Source: Chitinophagaceae bacterium | Lineage (GTDB): Bacteria > Bacteroidota > Bacteroidia > Chitinophagales > Chitinophagaceae | Reading direction: 5' to 3' | Assembly (NCBI GenBank): GCA_003167015.1 | Contig: PMUF01000423.1 | Span: 842 to 31,607 of the forward strand | Length of the DNA stretch: 30,766 nucleotides | Shown here: piece after piece, positions 23,965 through 30,766 of the stretch | How the letters are laid out: every line of letters begins with the position of its first letter | Numbering within the stretch: the stretch's first letter is position 1 | The notes under the pieces: generated by a model | The model's database searches: none | Told to the model about the DNA's origin: nothing | The model's input: the letters and a program-made list of their open reading frames with translations, nothing else | Program-made: the position numbers and the translations under genes

Positions 23965-24849
23965 ATGAAACATACCATTATTATTGTCTTTTTATTTCTC
24001 GCATGGGCGGTTACAGGCCGTACGCAAAAAATATTTCACATCTGGCCGGGTACAGCCCCCGGCTCTGAAAACTGGAAATGGCAGGAAGGCCAGGATACAT
24101 CGGAGTGGGGAGGTAACGATCCGCTGGCCTATAACGTCGTAGAGCCTGTATTGACATTCTTCCCTGCGGACCCGGCCATCGCCAACGGAACGGCCGTGAT
24201 CATCTGCCCGGGCGGTTCTTTTTGTTATCTGCATACCAAAACTGAAGGCAGCGACGTCGCAGAATACCTTAACAAAAAAGGCGTGTCCGCTTTTGTCCTG
24301 AAATACAGGGTTATTCACAGTGAGACGGATCACCCGGTGAAGGAAAAAAATACCAGGATCCGGGACACCAGCAACGCAAGGAAATTGTCTGCCGCAATCA
24401 TTCCTTTGGCCCTGGCAGATGGAAAGCAGTCAATAGTATATGTCCGCCAACATGCTCGCGAATGGGGCCTGAACCCGGATAAAATCGGGATGATGGGCTT
24501 TTCGGCGGGAGGCGCTTTGGTCGGTGTAAGCGCATTCGACACTGCTGCGACGAGCCGTCCGGATTTTGTGGCGCCTATTTATGCTTATATCCCGCCCTTT
24601 GTGCCGAAGACAGCGCAAAAGGATGCACCGCCCCTGTTTGTCGCCGCCGCCTCGGATGACGAGCTGCACCTTGTGCCGATGAGCCTGGATATATACAGTA
24701 AATGGTTGGCTGCCGGCCGTTCCGCGGAGCTTCATATTTATTCGAAGGGTGGCCACGGATTCGGGATGAACCGGCAGAACCAGCCTTCGGACACCTGGAT
24801 CGACCGTTTCGGCGACTGGCTGCAAGTACAGGGTCTCCTGAAGAAATGA
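23965..24849 (+). CDS. Secreted alpha/beta hydrolase (esterase-like)
   Basis: The 294-residue product has an N-terminal signal peptide (MKHTIIIVFLFLAWAVTG). The oxyanion region is CPGGSFCYLHTKTEG, the nucleophile elbow is GFSAGG with Ser, the acid is in AASDDELHLVP and the His is in GGHGFGMN. This is the catalytic triad of the BD-FAE/acetyl-xylan-esterase-like hydrolases. It probably removes ester groups from an exported substrate in the periplasm. It is the first gene of a four-gene operon, with 3 bases to the transporter gene. The TACTTTTA at 23939-23946 is a five-of-six match to the -7 box. Its role beside phosphonate-type genes is unclear. Confidence 0.87.
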   Translation: MKHTIIIVFLFLAWAVTGRTQKIFHIWPGTAPGSENWKWQEGQDTSEWGGNDPLAYNVVEPVLTFFPADPAIANGTAVIICPGGSFCYLHTKTEGSDVAEYLNKKGVSAFVLKYRVIHSETDHPVKEKNTRIRDTSNARKLSAAIIPLALADGKQSIVYVRQHAREWGLNPDKIGMMGFSAGGALVGVSAFDTAATSRPDFVAPIYAYIPPFVPKTAQKDAPPLFVAAASDDELHLVPMSLDIYSKWLAAGRSAELHIYSKGGHGFGMNRQNQPSDTWIDRFGDWLQVQGLLKK

Positions 24850-24852
24850 CAC

Positions 24853-26118
24853 ATGCAAAAACTATATAAAAATCCAGCATGGGCGCTTATCGCAGCATTC
24901 GGCACCTATTTCTGCATGTATGGTTTTCGCAAACCCTACACTGCCGCCACTTATTCTGATGCGGCTTTTTTCGGCATCGATTATAAATTCCTGTTGATCA
25001 TCGCCCAAACCATCGGCTATGTGATCGCTAAATGGGTAGGTATAAAGATTGTGTCGGAGATAAAGCGGGAACAACGGGTCAAAGTGCTGCTGGGCCTGAT
25101 CTTTTTCGCGGAATTCATGCTACTGCTTTTCGGTGTTGTCCCCCGGCCCTGGAATATTCTTTGTTTGCTGCTGAATGGCTTACCGCTCGGCGTAGTTTTC
25201 GGGCTGGTGCTCGGATTTCTGGAAGGCAGAAAAAATACCGAGGCACTGGTCGCAGGATTATGCGCAAGCTTTATCGTTTCCGACGGCGTTTCCAAATCGG
25301 TGGGCACATGGCTGCTCGACAACGGCGTGACGGAAAACTGGATGCCGTTCCTTGCCGGGCTCATTTTCCTGATACCTACCCTCCTCTTTATAGCCATGCT
25401 GAAGTATGTACCACTGCCATCGGCTGCTGACATCGCCAGCCGGTCTGAACGAACGCCGATGAACGCAAAGGCAAGATGGGATTTTTTCATGAAATACGCG
25501 CCGGGGTTAGGAGGCATCATCGTTATCTATCTTTTTGTCACCCTGTTACGCAGCGTCCGGGCGGATTTCGCTCCCGAATTATGGAAGGGACTCGGCTATC
25601 CGAAGACCCCTGCAGTATTTACCCAATCTGAATTACTCGTCTCCTTTGGAGTAGTCATGATCAGCGGACTGGCCATTTTCATTTCGCGCCATTACACGGC
25701 TTTTCGCTTTTCATTGCTTACCTGTCTCGGTGGCTTTGTTATTTTACCGCTCTCTGTCTGGGGCTTAGAGGCCGGACTGGGTAAATTCCCTTTCATGGTC
25801 CTGGTAGGACTGGGCGTCTATATTCCCTATGTAGCGGTCCATACCACGTTGTTCGAACGGCTGATAGCCATTACAAAAGAAAGGGCCAATATCGGCTTCC
25901 TGATGTACCTGGCGGATTCCGTCGGCTATACCGGGTATATTATCCTGATGCTTTTCAGGTATGCGATGCCTGCGACAAGATCTATCTTATTCATATTTCT
26001 CCAATCGTGCATTTTCCTGGGAATTTGCGGCGGATTAATCGTTCTATATTGCAACTGGTATTTCAAAAAGAAATTAAAAACGAATGAAGGATCGATCACC
26101 CAGCTTTCCCCCGGGTAA
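24853..26118 (+). CDS. MFS-type transporter, DUF5690-like family
   Basis: The 421-residue integral membrane protein begins AFGTYFCMYGFRKPYTAATY, the Gly-Phe-Arg-Lys-Pro element seen in organophosphate/phosphonate-type MFS proteins. About twelve hydrophobic helices follow. The middle loop contains SERTPMNAKARWDFFMKYAP. I recall this Bacteroidetes family as DUF5690, encoded next to phosphonatase-like HAD genes; that is memory, not a search. It likely imports the substrate handled by the two enzymes that follow. It starts 3 bases after the hydrolase stop, and its last 35 bases overlap the dehydrogenase gene, so translation is probably coupled. Confidence 0.85.
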   Translation: MQKLYKNPAWALIAAFGTYFCMYGFRKPYTAATYSDAAFFGIDYKFLLIIAQTIGYVIAKWVGIKIVSEIKREQRVKVLLGLIFFAEFMLLLFGVVPRPWNILCLLLNGLPLGVVFGLVLGFLEGRKNTEALVAGLCASFIVSDGVSKSVGTWLLDNGVTENWMPFLAGLIFLIPTLLFIAMLKYVPLPSAADIASRSERTPMNAKARWDFFMKYAPGLGGIIVIYLFVTLLRSVRADFAPELWKGLGYPKTPAVFTQSELLVSFGVVMISGLAIFISRHYTAFRFSLLTCLGGFVILPLSVWGLEAGLGKFPFMVLVGLGVYIPYVAVHTTLFERLIAITKERANIGFLMYLADSVGYTGYIILMLFRYAMPATRSILFIFLQSCIFLGICGGLIVLYCNWYFKKKLKTNEGSITQLSPG

Positions 26119-27208
26119 AGCAGCCATTTTTAACGGCCATGGAAAGCCATTTGAATGGATTACCCGGCCGGTTCCTTTTATTAAGCCCGGCGAGATCCTG
26201 GTAAAAACACGCTATACTACACTTTGCGGCAGCGATATACATACTTATTGCGGAAGACGCATGGAACCTCCTCATGTAGTACTGGGACATGAAATAGTGG
26301 GCGACATTTTATGGATCGACCCTGCCCACTCCGGGAAAGATTTCAGAGGTCAGCCCATAGCAGTGGGAGATAGGATTACCTGGTCCATTTTTTCCGTGCC
26401 GGCTGACATCACCCCTCCGAGGCCCGACATGCCCCAAAAGAGTTCTTCACTCTTCAAATATGGACATGTTCTCGCTGACGGGGAAGATTTGTTTAACGGC
26501 GGTTTGGCGGATTATTGCATCTTACGCGCCAATACGGCGCTCATCAGGATCGCGGAGTCGATACCGCTAAAAGTGGCTGCAACCATCAGCTGTGCGCATT
26601 CGACAGTCATGGGTGGGCTTCGCGTAGCCGGTGACATAGCCGGAAAAAAAGTCCTCGTTTTCGGCGCAGGATTGTTAGGATTGTCCTGCCTGGCCATGTG
26701 CAAAGAGGCCGGCGCTGTACAAACAGGCATAGTCGATCCCGATCCGGGCCGCCTCCATTGGGGCGAAAAATTCGGAGCCACCTCAGCCTTCACCTTCCCC
26801 GAAGCCACCGCACCAGCCGCCCCTATCCCCGGGACCACCCTCGCCACCGCCCCTTTACCCTGGCCCGAAGCAGACATCGTCTTCGACATGACCGGCAACC
26901 CGCAGGCAATGAAAATGGGTGTCGATTCCCTCGCTATCGGCGGATGCGCCGTGTGGATTGGCGCTGTCTACCCGGCCCCGCCGGTACAGGTGGATGCACA
27001 GATGATTGTCAGAAAATTACTCCAGATCCGTGGCCTGCACAATTACAACTACCAGGACTTCGTAAATGCAACTTCATTCATCGAAAACAATTACCGGAAA
27101 TACCCGTTCGAAAGTCTGGTCGAAAAGGAATATCCTTTGGATGATATAGAAGCGGCATTTACATTTGCCAGCAATAGCAAACCCGTTCGCGTCGGAATAA
27201 AAATATAA
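26084..27208 (+). CDS. Zinc-type alcohol dehydrogenase, phosphonate-catabolism-associated type
   Basis: The 374-residue medium-chain dehydrogenase has catalytic-zinc residues Cys48 (TTLCGSDIH), His69 and Glu70 (LGHE), and a Rossmann motif VFGAGLLG. The motif SSSLFKYGH fits the group named putative phosphonate catabolism associated alcohol dehydrogenase. The loop that in this group carries four structural-zinc Cys (GDRITWSIFSVPADITPPRP) contains none, so the structural zinc seems lost. A Pro/Ala-rich insertion (ATAPAAPIPGTTLATAPLP) lies before the substrate-domain return. It would oxidise a hydroxyl on the imported compound using NAD(P). ATG at 26084 lies within the transporter gene's 3' end. 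Confidence 0.88.
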   Translation: MKDRSPSFPPGKAAIFNGHGKPFEWITRPVPFIKPGEILVKTRYTTLCGSDIHTYCGRRMEPPHVVLGHEIVGDILWIDPAHSGKDFRGQPIAVGDRITWSIFSVPADITPPRPDMPQKSSSLFKYGHVLADGEDLFNGGLADYCILRANTALIRIAESIPLKVAATISCAHSTVMGGLRVAGDIAGKKVLVFGAGLLGLSCLAMCKEAGAVQTGIVDPDPGRLHWGEKFGATSAFTFPEATAPAAPIPGTTLATAPLPWPEADIVFDMTGNPQAMKMGVDSLAIGGCAVWIGAVYPAPPVQVDAQMIVRKLLQIRGLHNYNYQDFVNATSFIENNYRKYPFESLVEKEYPLDDIEAAFTFASNSKPVRVGIKI

Positions 27209-27212
27209 GATA

Positions 27213-27884
27213 ATGATAAAGATGATTGTTTTTGACATGGCAGGCACAACAGTGAATGAAAATATGGTAGTGTACAAAACACTGCAAAAGGCCATCAATG
27301 AGGCGGGGTTCAATTTTACGCTGGAACAGGTATTGACCGAAGGCGCCGGCAAAGAAAAAGCAGACGCCATAAGGTCTATTTTGCAGGTATACGCTCAAAA
27401 ACAGGACGACAGCCTGACCGACAGCATTTATCAGCATTTCATCGCCCAGCTCGAAACAGCATACGATACCCAGGACATCCTGCCCCAGGACAATGCAGAA
27501 GATTTGTTTCGGGCGCTAAAGGAAAGAAATATCGTCGTCGTCCTGAATACAGGCTACAATGAGAAAACGGCGAAGCAGCTTATTGCAAAATTAGGCTGGA
27601 AGAAAGGAGTGGAATTCGACGGCTTGGTGACAGCAACAGATGTACCCCATAACCGGCCCTATCCTGATATGATCCGGCTGGCGATGAAAGAGTTCGGTAT
27701 CAGCGATGCCCGCGAAGTGGCTAAGGTAGGCGACTCGGTCATCGATATCGAAGAAGGTGTGAACGCCGGCTGCAGCCTGAATATCGGCATTACGACAGGG
27801 GCGCATACGCGGCAGCAGCTCCAATCAGTAAAGCCGGATTACATCATCGATAACCTCCTCGAATTATTGCCGCTCCTTCGCTAA
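27213..27884 (+). CDS. Phosphonatase-like HAD hydrolase
   Basis: The 223-residue product has the HAD motif VFDMAGTTV, with nucleophile Asp8 and Ala10 where most HADs have a second Asp. This Asp-x-Ala-Gly-Thr form marks phosphonoacetaldehyde hydrolase (PhnX) and its close relatives. Motif II is LNTGYNE, and motif IV is VAKVGDSVIDIEEG, preceded by Arg in NRPYPD. In the cap, AGKEKADAIR aligns with the PhnX MGLLKxDHVR element: Lys49 falls on the Schiff-base Lys and Ala52 replaces the His. It may release phosphate from an aldehyde phosphonate. The gene starts 4 bases after the dehydrogenase and is convergent with GH127. Confidence 0.88.
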   Translation: MIKMIVFDMAGTTVNENMVVYKTLQKAINEAGFNFTLEQVLTEGAGKEKADAIRSILQVYAQKQDDSLTDSIYQHFIAQLETAYDTQDILPQDNAEDLFRALKERNIVVVLNTGYNEKTAKQLIAKLGWKKGVEFDGLVTATDVPHNRPYPDMIRLAMKEFGISDAREVAKVGDSVIDIEEGVNAGCSLNIGITTGAHTRQQLQSVKPDYIIDNLLELLPLLR

Positions 27885-27912
27885 CCATCCCAATCGGGCT
27901 TTCGATAGCGGT

Positions 27913-29931
27913 TTATTGCTCATTGAACCAGATTCTCATCTCTCCGGGCCCTCTGTTCGCCCAGGAATAATAAGGAATGGCCATCAGCTCTGCCGGGGCC
28001 GCCGGAGCGCCCCCCTCTTTCCGCTTCACCCCTCCCTTCAAAACGACTACCCCATTCAGCAACCCTTTTTCAAACACCGGCCTGAACGCTACATGTGCAG
28101 GGATCACAAAATCGCTGACCACTCCTCCGTTGTCCTTCCATTCCGCACTATACATGATCGGTCCCCGCTGCAAGGCCACCTTGCCACGGTCATCCTTCAG
28201 TGAATCATTGGCGACGACTTCCCGGACGGGCATCGGCAGGGTCACCTCCACCCGGTCCCCTTTTTTCCACTTACGCCCTATCACCGCATATCCCTTTTCC
28301 ATCCGGTAGTCCACCGCCTTCCCATTCACCCTCAATACTACATCACCATAGATCCTCGGCGCATATTCATACAGGTTGGAAGGGATCGCCACTGACCGCA
28401 CCCATCCCGGCAATCTCAACCGTAAATCCATCCACACCGGCGAAACCGGATCCACCATAAAATGAAGATTCCCCTTCCACGGATAATCATTCACCTGCGT
28501 AATCCGCACCGCCTTCCCACCTATCTTCACATTCGCCGTCCCCGCAATAAACAAATTGACGTAAAGATTATCCCCCTGCTCTGCATAAATATAGCCCGGC
28601 AAAGAAGGGAGGAAGCGTACCATATTCGTGGGACAGCACGAACACTCGAACCAGCCGGACCGCGTCTTCTCCAGATCGGGATAGGTAGAATCTTTCACCA
28701 CCTGCATCGCATTGGTATAAAAGAAGGACTTCCCGTCCAGCCCCACACCCGAGATCAATCCATTATACAACACCTTTTCCAGCAGATCGATATATTTCGC
28801 ATCCCCATGCAGCAGAAACATCCGCTGGTTCCAGAAAACCTCGCCGATCGACGCACAGGTCTCATTATAGGCCGTCGTATTCGGCAGCTCATAATCCGCG
28901 CCGAACCTTTCCCCATCGCCAACCGCCCCGATCCCCCCCTGCACGTAAATTTTCTTGCTGACCATATTATTCCAGATCCTGTCGATGGCATGGACATAGG
29001 TCGTGTCTCCCGTCAGCGCAGCCACATCGGCAACCCCGGAATACAGATACATCGCCCGTACCGCATGCCCCTCCGCTTCATCCTGGTCGTCCACCGGTTC
29101 ATCGTCCTGCCAGTACATCCCGTTCTTCCATTCGTCCGGGTTGCTCTTATCATAGGCCCGGTGGCCGCGCTCGTCAATGAAGAATTTGGCAAGGGTCAGA
29201 TATTCCTTTTTACCGGTGATCCGGTACAGCCGCACCAGCCCCATCTCTACAATTTCATGGCCCGGCGCCACATGCCGCTTGCCCGCCCCGAAAGTCGCCA
29301 CCAGCAGATCGGCATTCTTCAGCGCGATATCCAAAAAATTACGCTCGCCCGTAGCCAGGTAATGCGCACTCGCGGCCTCGAACAAATGCCCGGAATTATA
29401 TAATTCATGGCTGAGCTCATTTTCCTTCACCCACCGGTCCATCCCGGACCAGGGATGTGGATGCAGTGAATCGATGGTGCGCGCCGTATATAAATAGCCG
29501 TCCGGCTCCTGCGCCCGGCCAATGATCCCTATCAATGAATCCACATACGCAGCCAGAGCCGGGTCCGGATGCACGGCCAGCGAATAAGAAGCCCCTTCGA
29601 TGGTCTTATAAATATCCGTATCGTCAAAAGGGTATTTTGTGCAGAACTTGCCCTTCCGTATAGCGGCCATCTCGAAATTCTTGACCCTGCCCGTATTCTC
29701 ACAGCGGGCAAAACTCGCAGGGATAGTCACTACCCTGTTGGTCTCGATCCGCGGCAGCCAGAAATAGTCATCCAGCTTCACCGCCGTAAAAGGCACCGGC
29801 TGAATGGAGTAATCCCTCACCTGCGCAACGGGTGCAATGGACTCACCCTGCGTAGCCGGCACAACCTGCGCAACCGCCGCCGGCGCTAAACCGCCCGCCA
29901 TCATCGCAGCCCAAACAAATTCTTTTATCAT
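27913..29931 (-). CDS. Glycoside hydrolase family 127, beta-L-arabinofuranosidase type
   Basis: The 672-residue protein has a signal peptide (FVWAAMMAGGLAPAAVAQ). Its (alpha/alpha)6 catalytic domain contains YNSGHLFEAASAHY and the zinc/cysteine centre of the family: Glu357 and Cys359 in YNETCAS, and Cys432 and Cys433 in FECSCCPTN. One of the paired Cys is the nucleophile in characterised GH127 enzymes. Beta-sandwich domains follow. These enzymes remove beta-L-arabinofuranose from plant glycoproteins or arabinan fragments, here probably in the periplasm. The gene lies downstream of a GH51 arabinofuranosidase gene on the same strand; between them is a SusD C-terminal remnant. Substrate detail within the family cannot be read from sequence alone. 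Confidence 0.93.
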   Translation of the reverse strand: MIKEFVWAAMMAGGLAPAAVAQVVPATQGESIAPVAQVRDYSIQPVPFTAVKLDDYFWLPRIETNRVVTIPASFARCENTGRVKNFEMAAIRKGKFCTKYPFDDTDIYKTIEGASYSLAVHPDPALAAYVDSLIGIIGRAQEPDGYLYTARTIDSLHPHPWSGMDRWVKENELSHELYNSGHLFEAASAHYLATGERNFLDIALKNADLLVATFGAGKRHVAPGHEIVEMGLVRLYRITGKKEYLTLAKFFIDERGHRAYDKSNPDEWKNGMYWQDDEPVDDQDEAEGHAVRAMYLYSGVADVAALTGDTTYVHAIDRIWNNMVSKKIYVQGGIGAVGDGERFGADYELPNTTAYNETCASIGEVFWNQRMFLLHGDAKYIDLLEKVLYNGLISGVGLDGKSFFYTNAMQVVKDSTYPDLEKTRSGWFECSCCPTNMVRFLPSLPGYIYAEQGDNLYVNLFIAGTANVKIGGKAVRITQVNDYPWKGNLHFMVDPVSPVWMDLRLRLPGWVRSVAIPSNLYEYAPRIYGDVVLRVNGKAVDYRMEKGYAVIGRKWKKGDRVEVTLPMPVREVVANDSLKDDRGKVALQRGPIMYSAEWKDNGGVVSDFVIPAHVAFRPVFEKGLLNGVVVLKGGVKRKEGGAPAAPAELMAIPYYSWANRGPGEMRIWFNEQ

Positions 29932-29932
29932 A

Positions 29933-30031
29933 TCAGTATCCCGGGTTTTGTACTAAATTTCCGTTAGTCTGCACCACCTCACCCATCCGGATCTGGTATT
30001 TTCCCAGCCTGTATTTATAATCAGCACTTCT
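29933..30031 (-). pseudogene. Remnant of a SusD C-terminus
   Basis: Between the GH51 and GH127 genes one minus-strand frame reads, from a stop at 30032-30034 to a TGA at 29933-29935, a 32-residue stretch. It ends in TNGNLVQNPGY, preceded by KYQIRMGEVV. The ending Gln-Asn-Pro-Gly-Tyr, with the preceding IP-x-x-E-type segment, is the usual tail of SusD-family proteins. It has no start of its own apart from a Met that would give 17 residues, and its TGA lies one base before the GH127 ATG. I read it as the leftover of a deleted susD. A short translated leader for GH127 is the alternative. Confidence 0.55.
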
Positions 30032-30059
30032 TCAAAAGTAATTCTTAATTTTTTAATTG

Positions 30060-30766
30060 TCAATACAACATTTTATCCACCCGGATCACATTGACGGAAT
30101 AAGGTTTTATACTTAGCCTTACCGTATCGCCGGCCACAGGAAAATCATGCCGCTGCGGGCTGACCGCCCCGGGGTCGGCCAGCGAGTTGACCGCATTCAA
30201 ATCATTACTCTGCAGTGTGGTAAGACTCCCCGTCGACGACAACCCTTTCGCCCCGCTGATCACAAAACTGGCATCCTGTACCTGCGCCCCTGTATTGATG
30301 AACTTGATGATCAGCGTATGAGCCTGTTTATCCAGCACCGCCGAGGCAAAACACCCATCCTGCCCGGTGACGGTCTGATCATGCAAGGTGACAGGCACCA
30401 CATCGATACCCTTATTCAGCGAATAGAGCTGCTGAACATAATAATCCGGTGTCCCGTACGACCGAAGGTTGTCGAACCAGATGAGGTCGGGCGTCCATTG
30501 CCAGCCTTCAACATGAGCAAATAAGGGAGCGTACGACGCCATGTTGACTACGTCTGCATTACGCTCCAGCCCGGTCATAAACGCCGCCTCCGCCAGGGCG
30601 CACTCCCAGTTGTTTTTGTTGTCCGGACTACCGCCGTCTTTGCTTTGCGCAGCATATTCCCCCGCAAAGATGTGTGGCCCATTCCTGTCGTAATGATCGT
30701 AACGCTTCACATTATCCAGGAACCACTGCGGCGACCGGTAATAATGCTCGTCCAGGATATCGGCAT
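30060..30766 (-). CDS. Alpha-L-arabinofuranosidase, GH51 type, C-terminal part
   Basis: The frame is open to the right edge of the window, so the 5' part is missing; about 235 residues are visible. The segment DEHYYRSPQWFLDN, then YDRNGPHIFAGEYA, then AEAAFMTGLERNADVV and MASYAPLFAHVEGWQW, is the conserved second half of the GH51 barrel of the plant-like, exported type. The Glu in GEYA is the expected nucleophile. The last 100 residues form the C-terminal beta domain. The enzyme releases arabinose from arabinan or arabinoxylan side chains. It precedes GH127 in the same direction with a 128-base gap holding a SusD remnant. Together they point to an arabinose-polymer utilisation locus extending to the right. 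Confidence 0.9.
   Translation of the reverse strand, partial: ADILDEHYYRSPQWFLDNVKRYDHYDRNGPHIFAGEYAAQSKDGGSPDNKNNWECALAEAAFMTGLERNADVVNMASYAPLFAHVEGWQWTPDLIWFDNLRSYGTPDYYVQQLYSLNKGIDVVPVTLHDQTVTGQDGCFASAVLDKQAHTLIIKFINTGAQVQDASFVISGAKGLSSTGSLTTLQSNDLNAVNSLADPGAVSPQRHDFPVAGDTVRLSIKPYSVNVIRVDKMLY

Noticed and set aside
28462..29403. 313-codon plus-strand frame inside GH127
   Set aside because: It is antisense to a gene with complete catalytic motifs and has an Arg/His/Ile-rich composition typical of shadow frames.

Overview
The window comes from a Bacteroidota genome, most likely the family Chitinophagaceae. The grounds are a SusC/SusD pair with its own ECF sigma/FecR switch, a second sigma/FecR pair, several outer-membrane barrel proteins, TAnnTTTG-type promoters, no Shine-Dalgarno sequences and a fairly high G+C content. 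No tRNA, rRNA, CRISPR array or transposase gene was seen. No stretch longer than about 300 bases lacks a gene.

Layout. 1-1698: the 3' part of a membrane-anchored protein and a small outer-membrane barrel. 1724-5115: a low-affinity phosphate transporter with a universal stress protein, divergent from a bestrophin-like channel. 5205-12377 (minus): a complete trans-envelope signalling and nutrient-uptake unit in the order ECF sigma, FecR anti-sigma, SusC (with STN signalling domain), SusD. Its FecR gene carries an in-frame stop in the anti-sigma domain. A candidate antisense sRNA lies over the start of susC. 12477-16422: a large FtsX/MacB-like ABC permease, a GlxA-type AraC regulator and a VOC-family protein. 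16423-18078: a second ECF sigma/FecR pair whose FecR has an unusual C-terminal tail.

18080-19140 is an AT-rich island with a DUF3800 gene. A convergent, about 87-nt structured RNA has a textbook Bacteroidetes promoter and a U-tailed closing stem, and it ends on the DUF3800 stop codon. I regard this pair as the most likely undescribed element here. 19142-20423: an orphan ExbD and an outer-membrane barrel with overlapping 3' ends. 20501-23488: aldehyde dehydrogenase plus DUF779, divergent from an AraC regulator. 23513-23860: a broken GNAT gene. 23965-27884: a tight four-gene operon (secreted alpha/beta hydrolase, DUF5690-like MFS transporter, phosphonate-type alcohol dehydrogenase, phosphonatase-like HAD) that suggests phosphonate use. 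27913-30766 (minus): arabinan-degrading GH127 and GH51 enzymes with a leftover SusD C-terminus between them, which indicates a partly decayed polysaccharide-utilisation locus.

Function as a whole: surface nutrient capture under sigma/anti-sigma control, arabinan degradation, phosphate or phosphonate acquisition and aldehyde oxidation. Three broken or remnant genes (FecR, GNAT, SusD tail) show active remodelling. All family calls come from reading the sequence and were not confirmed by database search.
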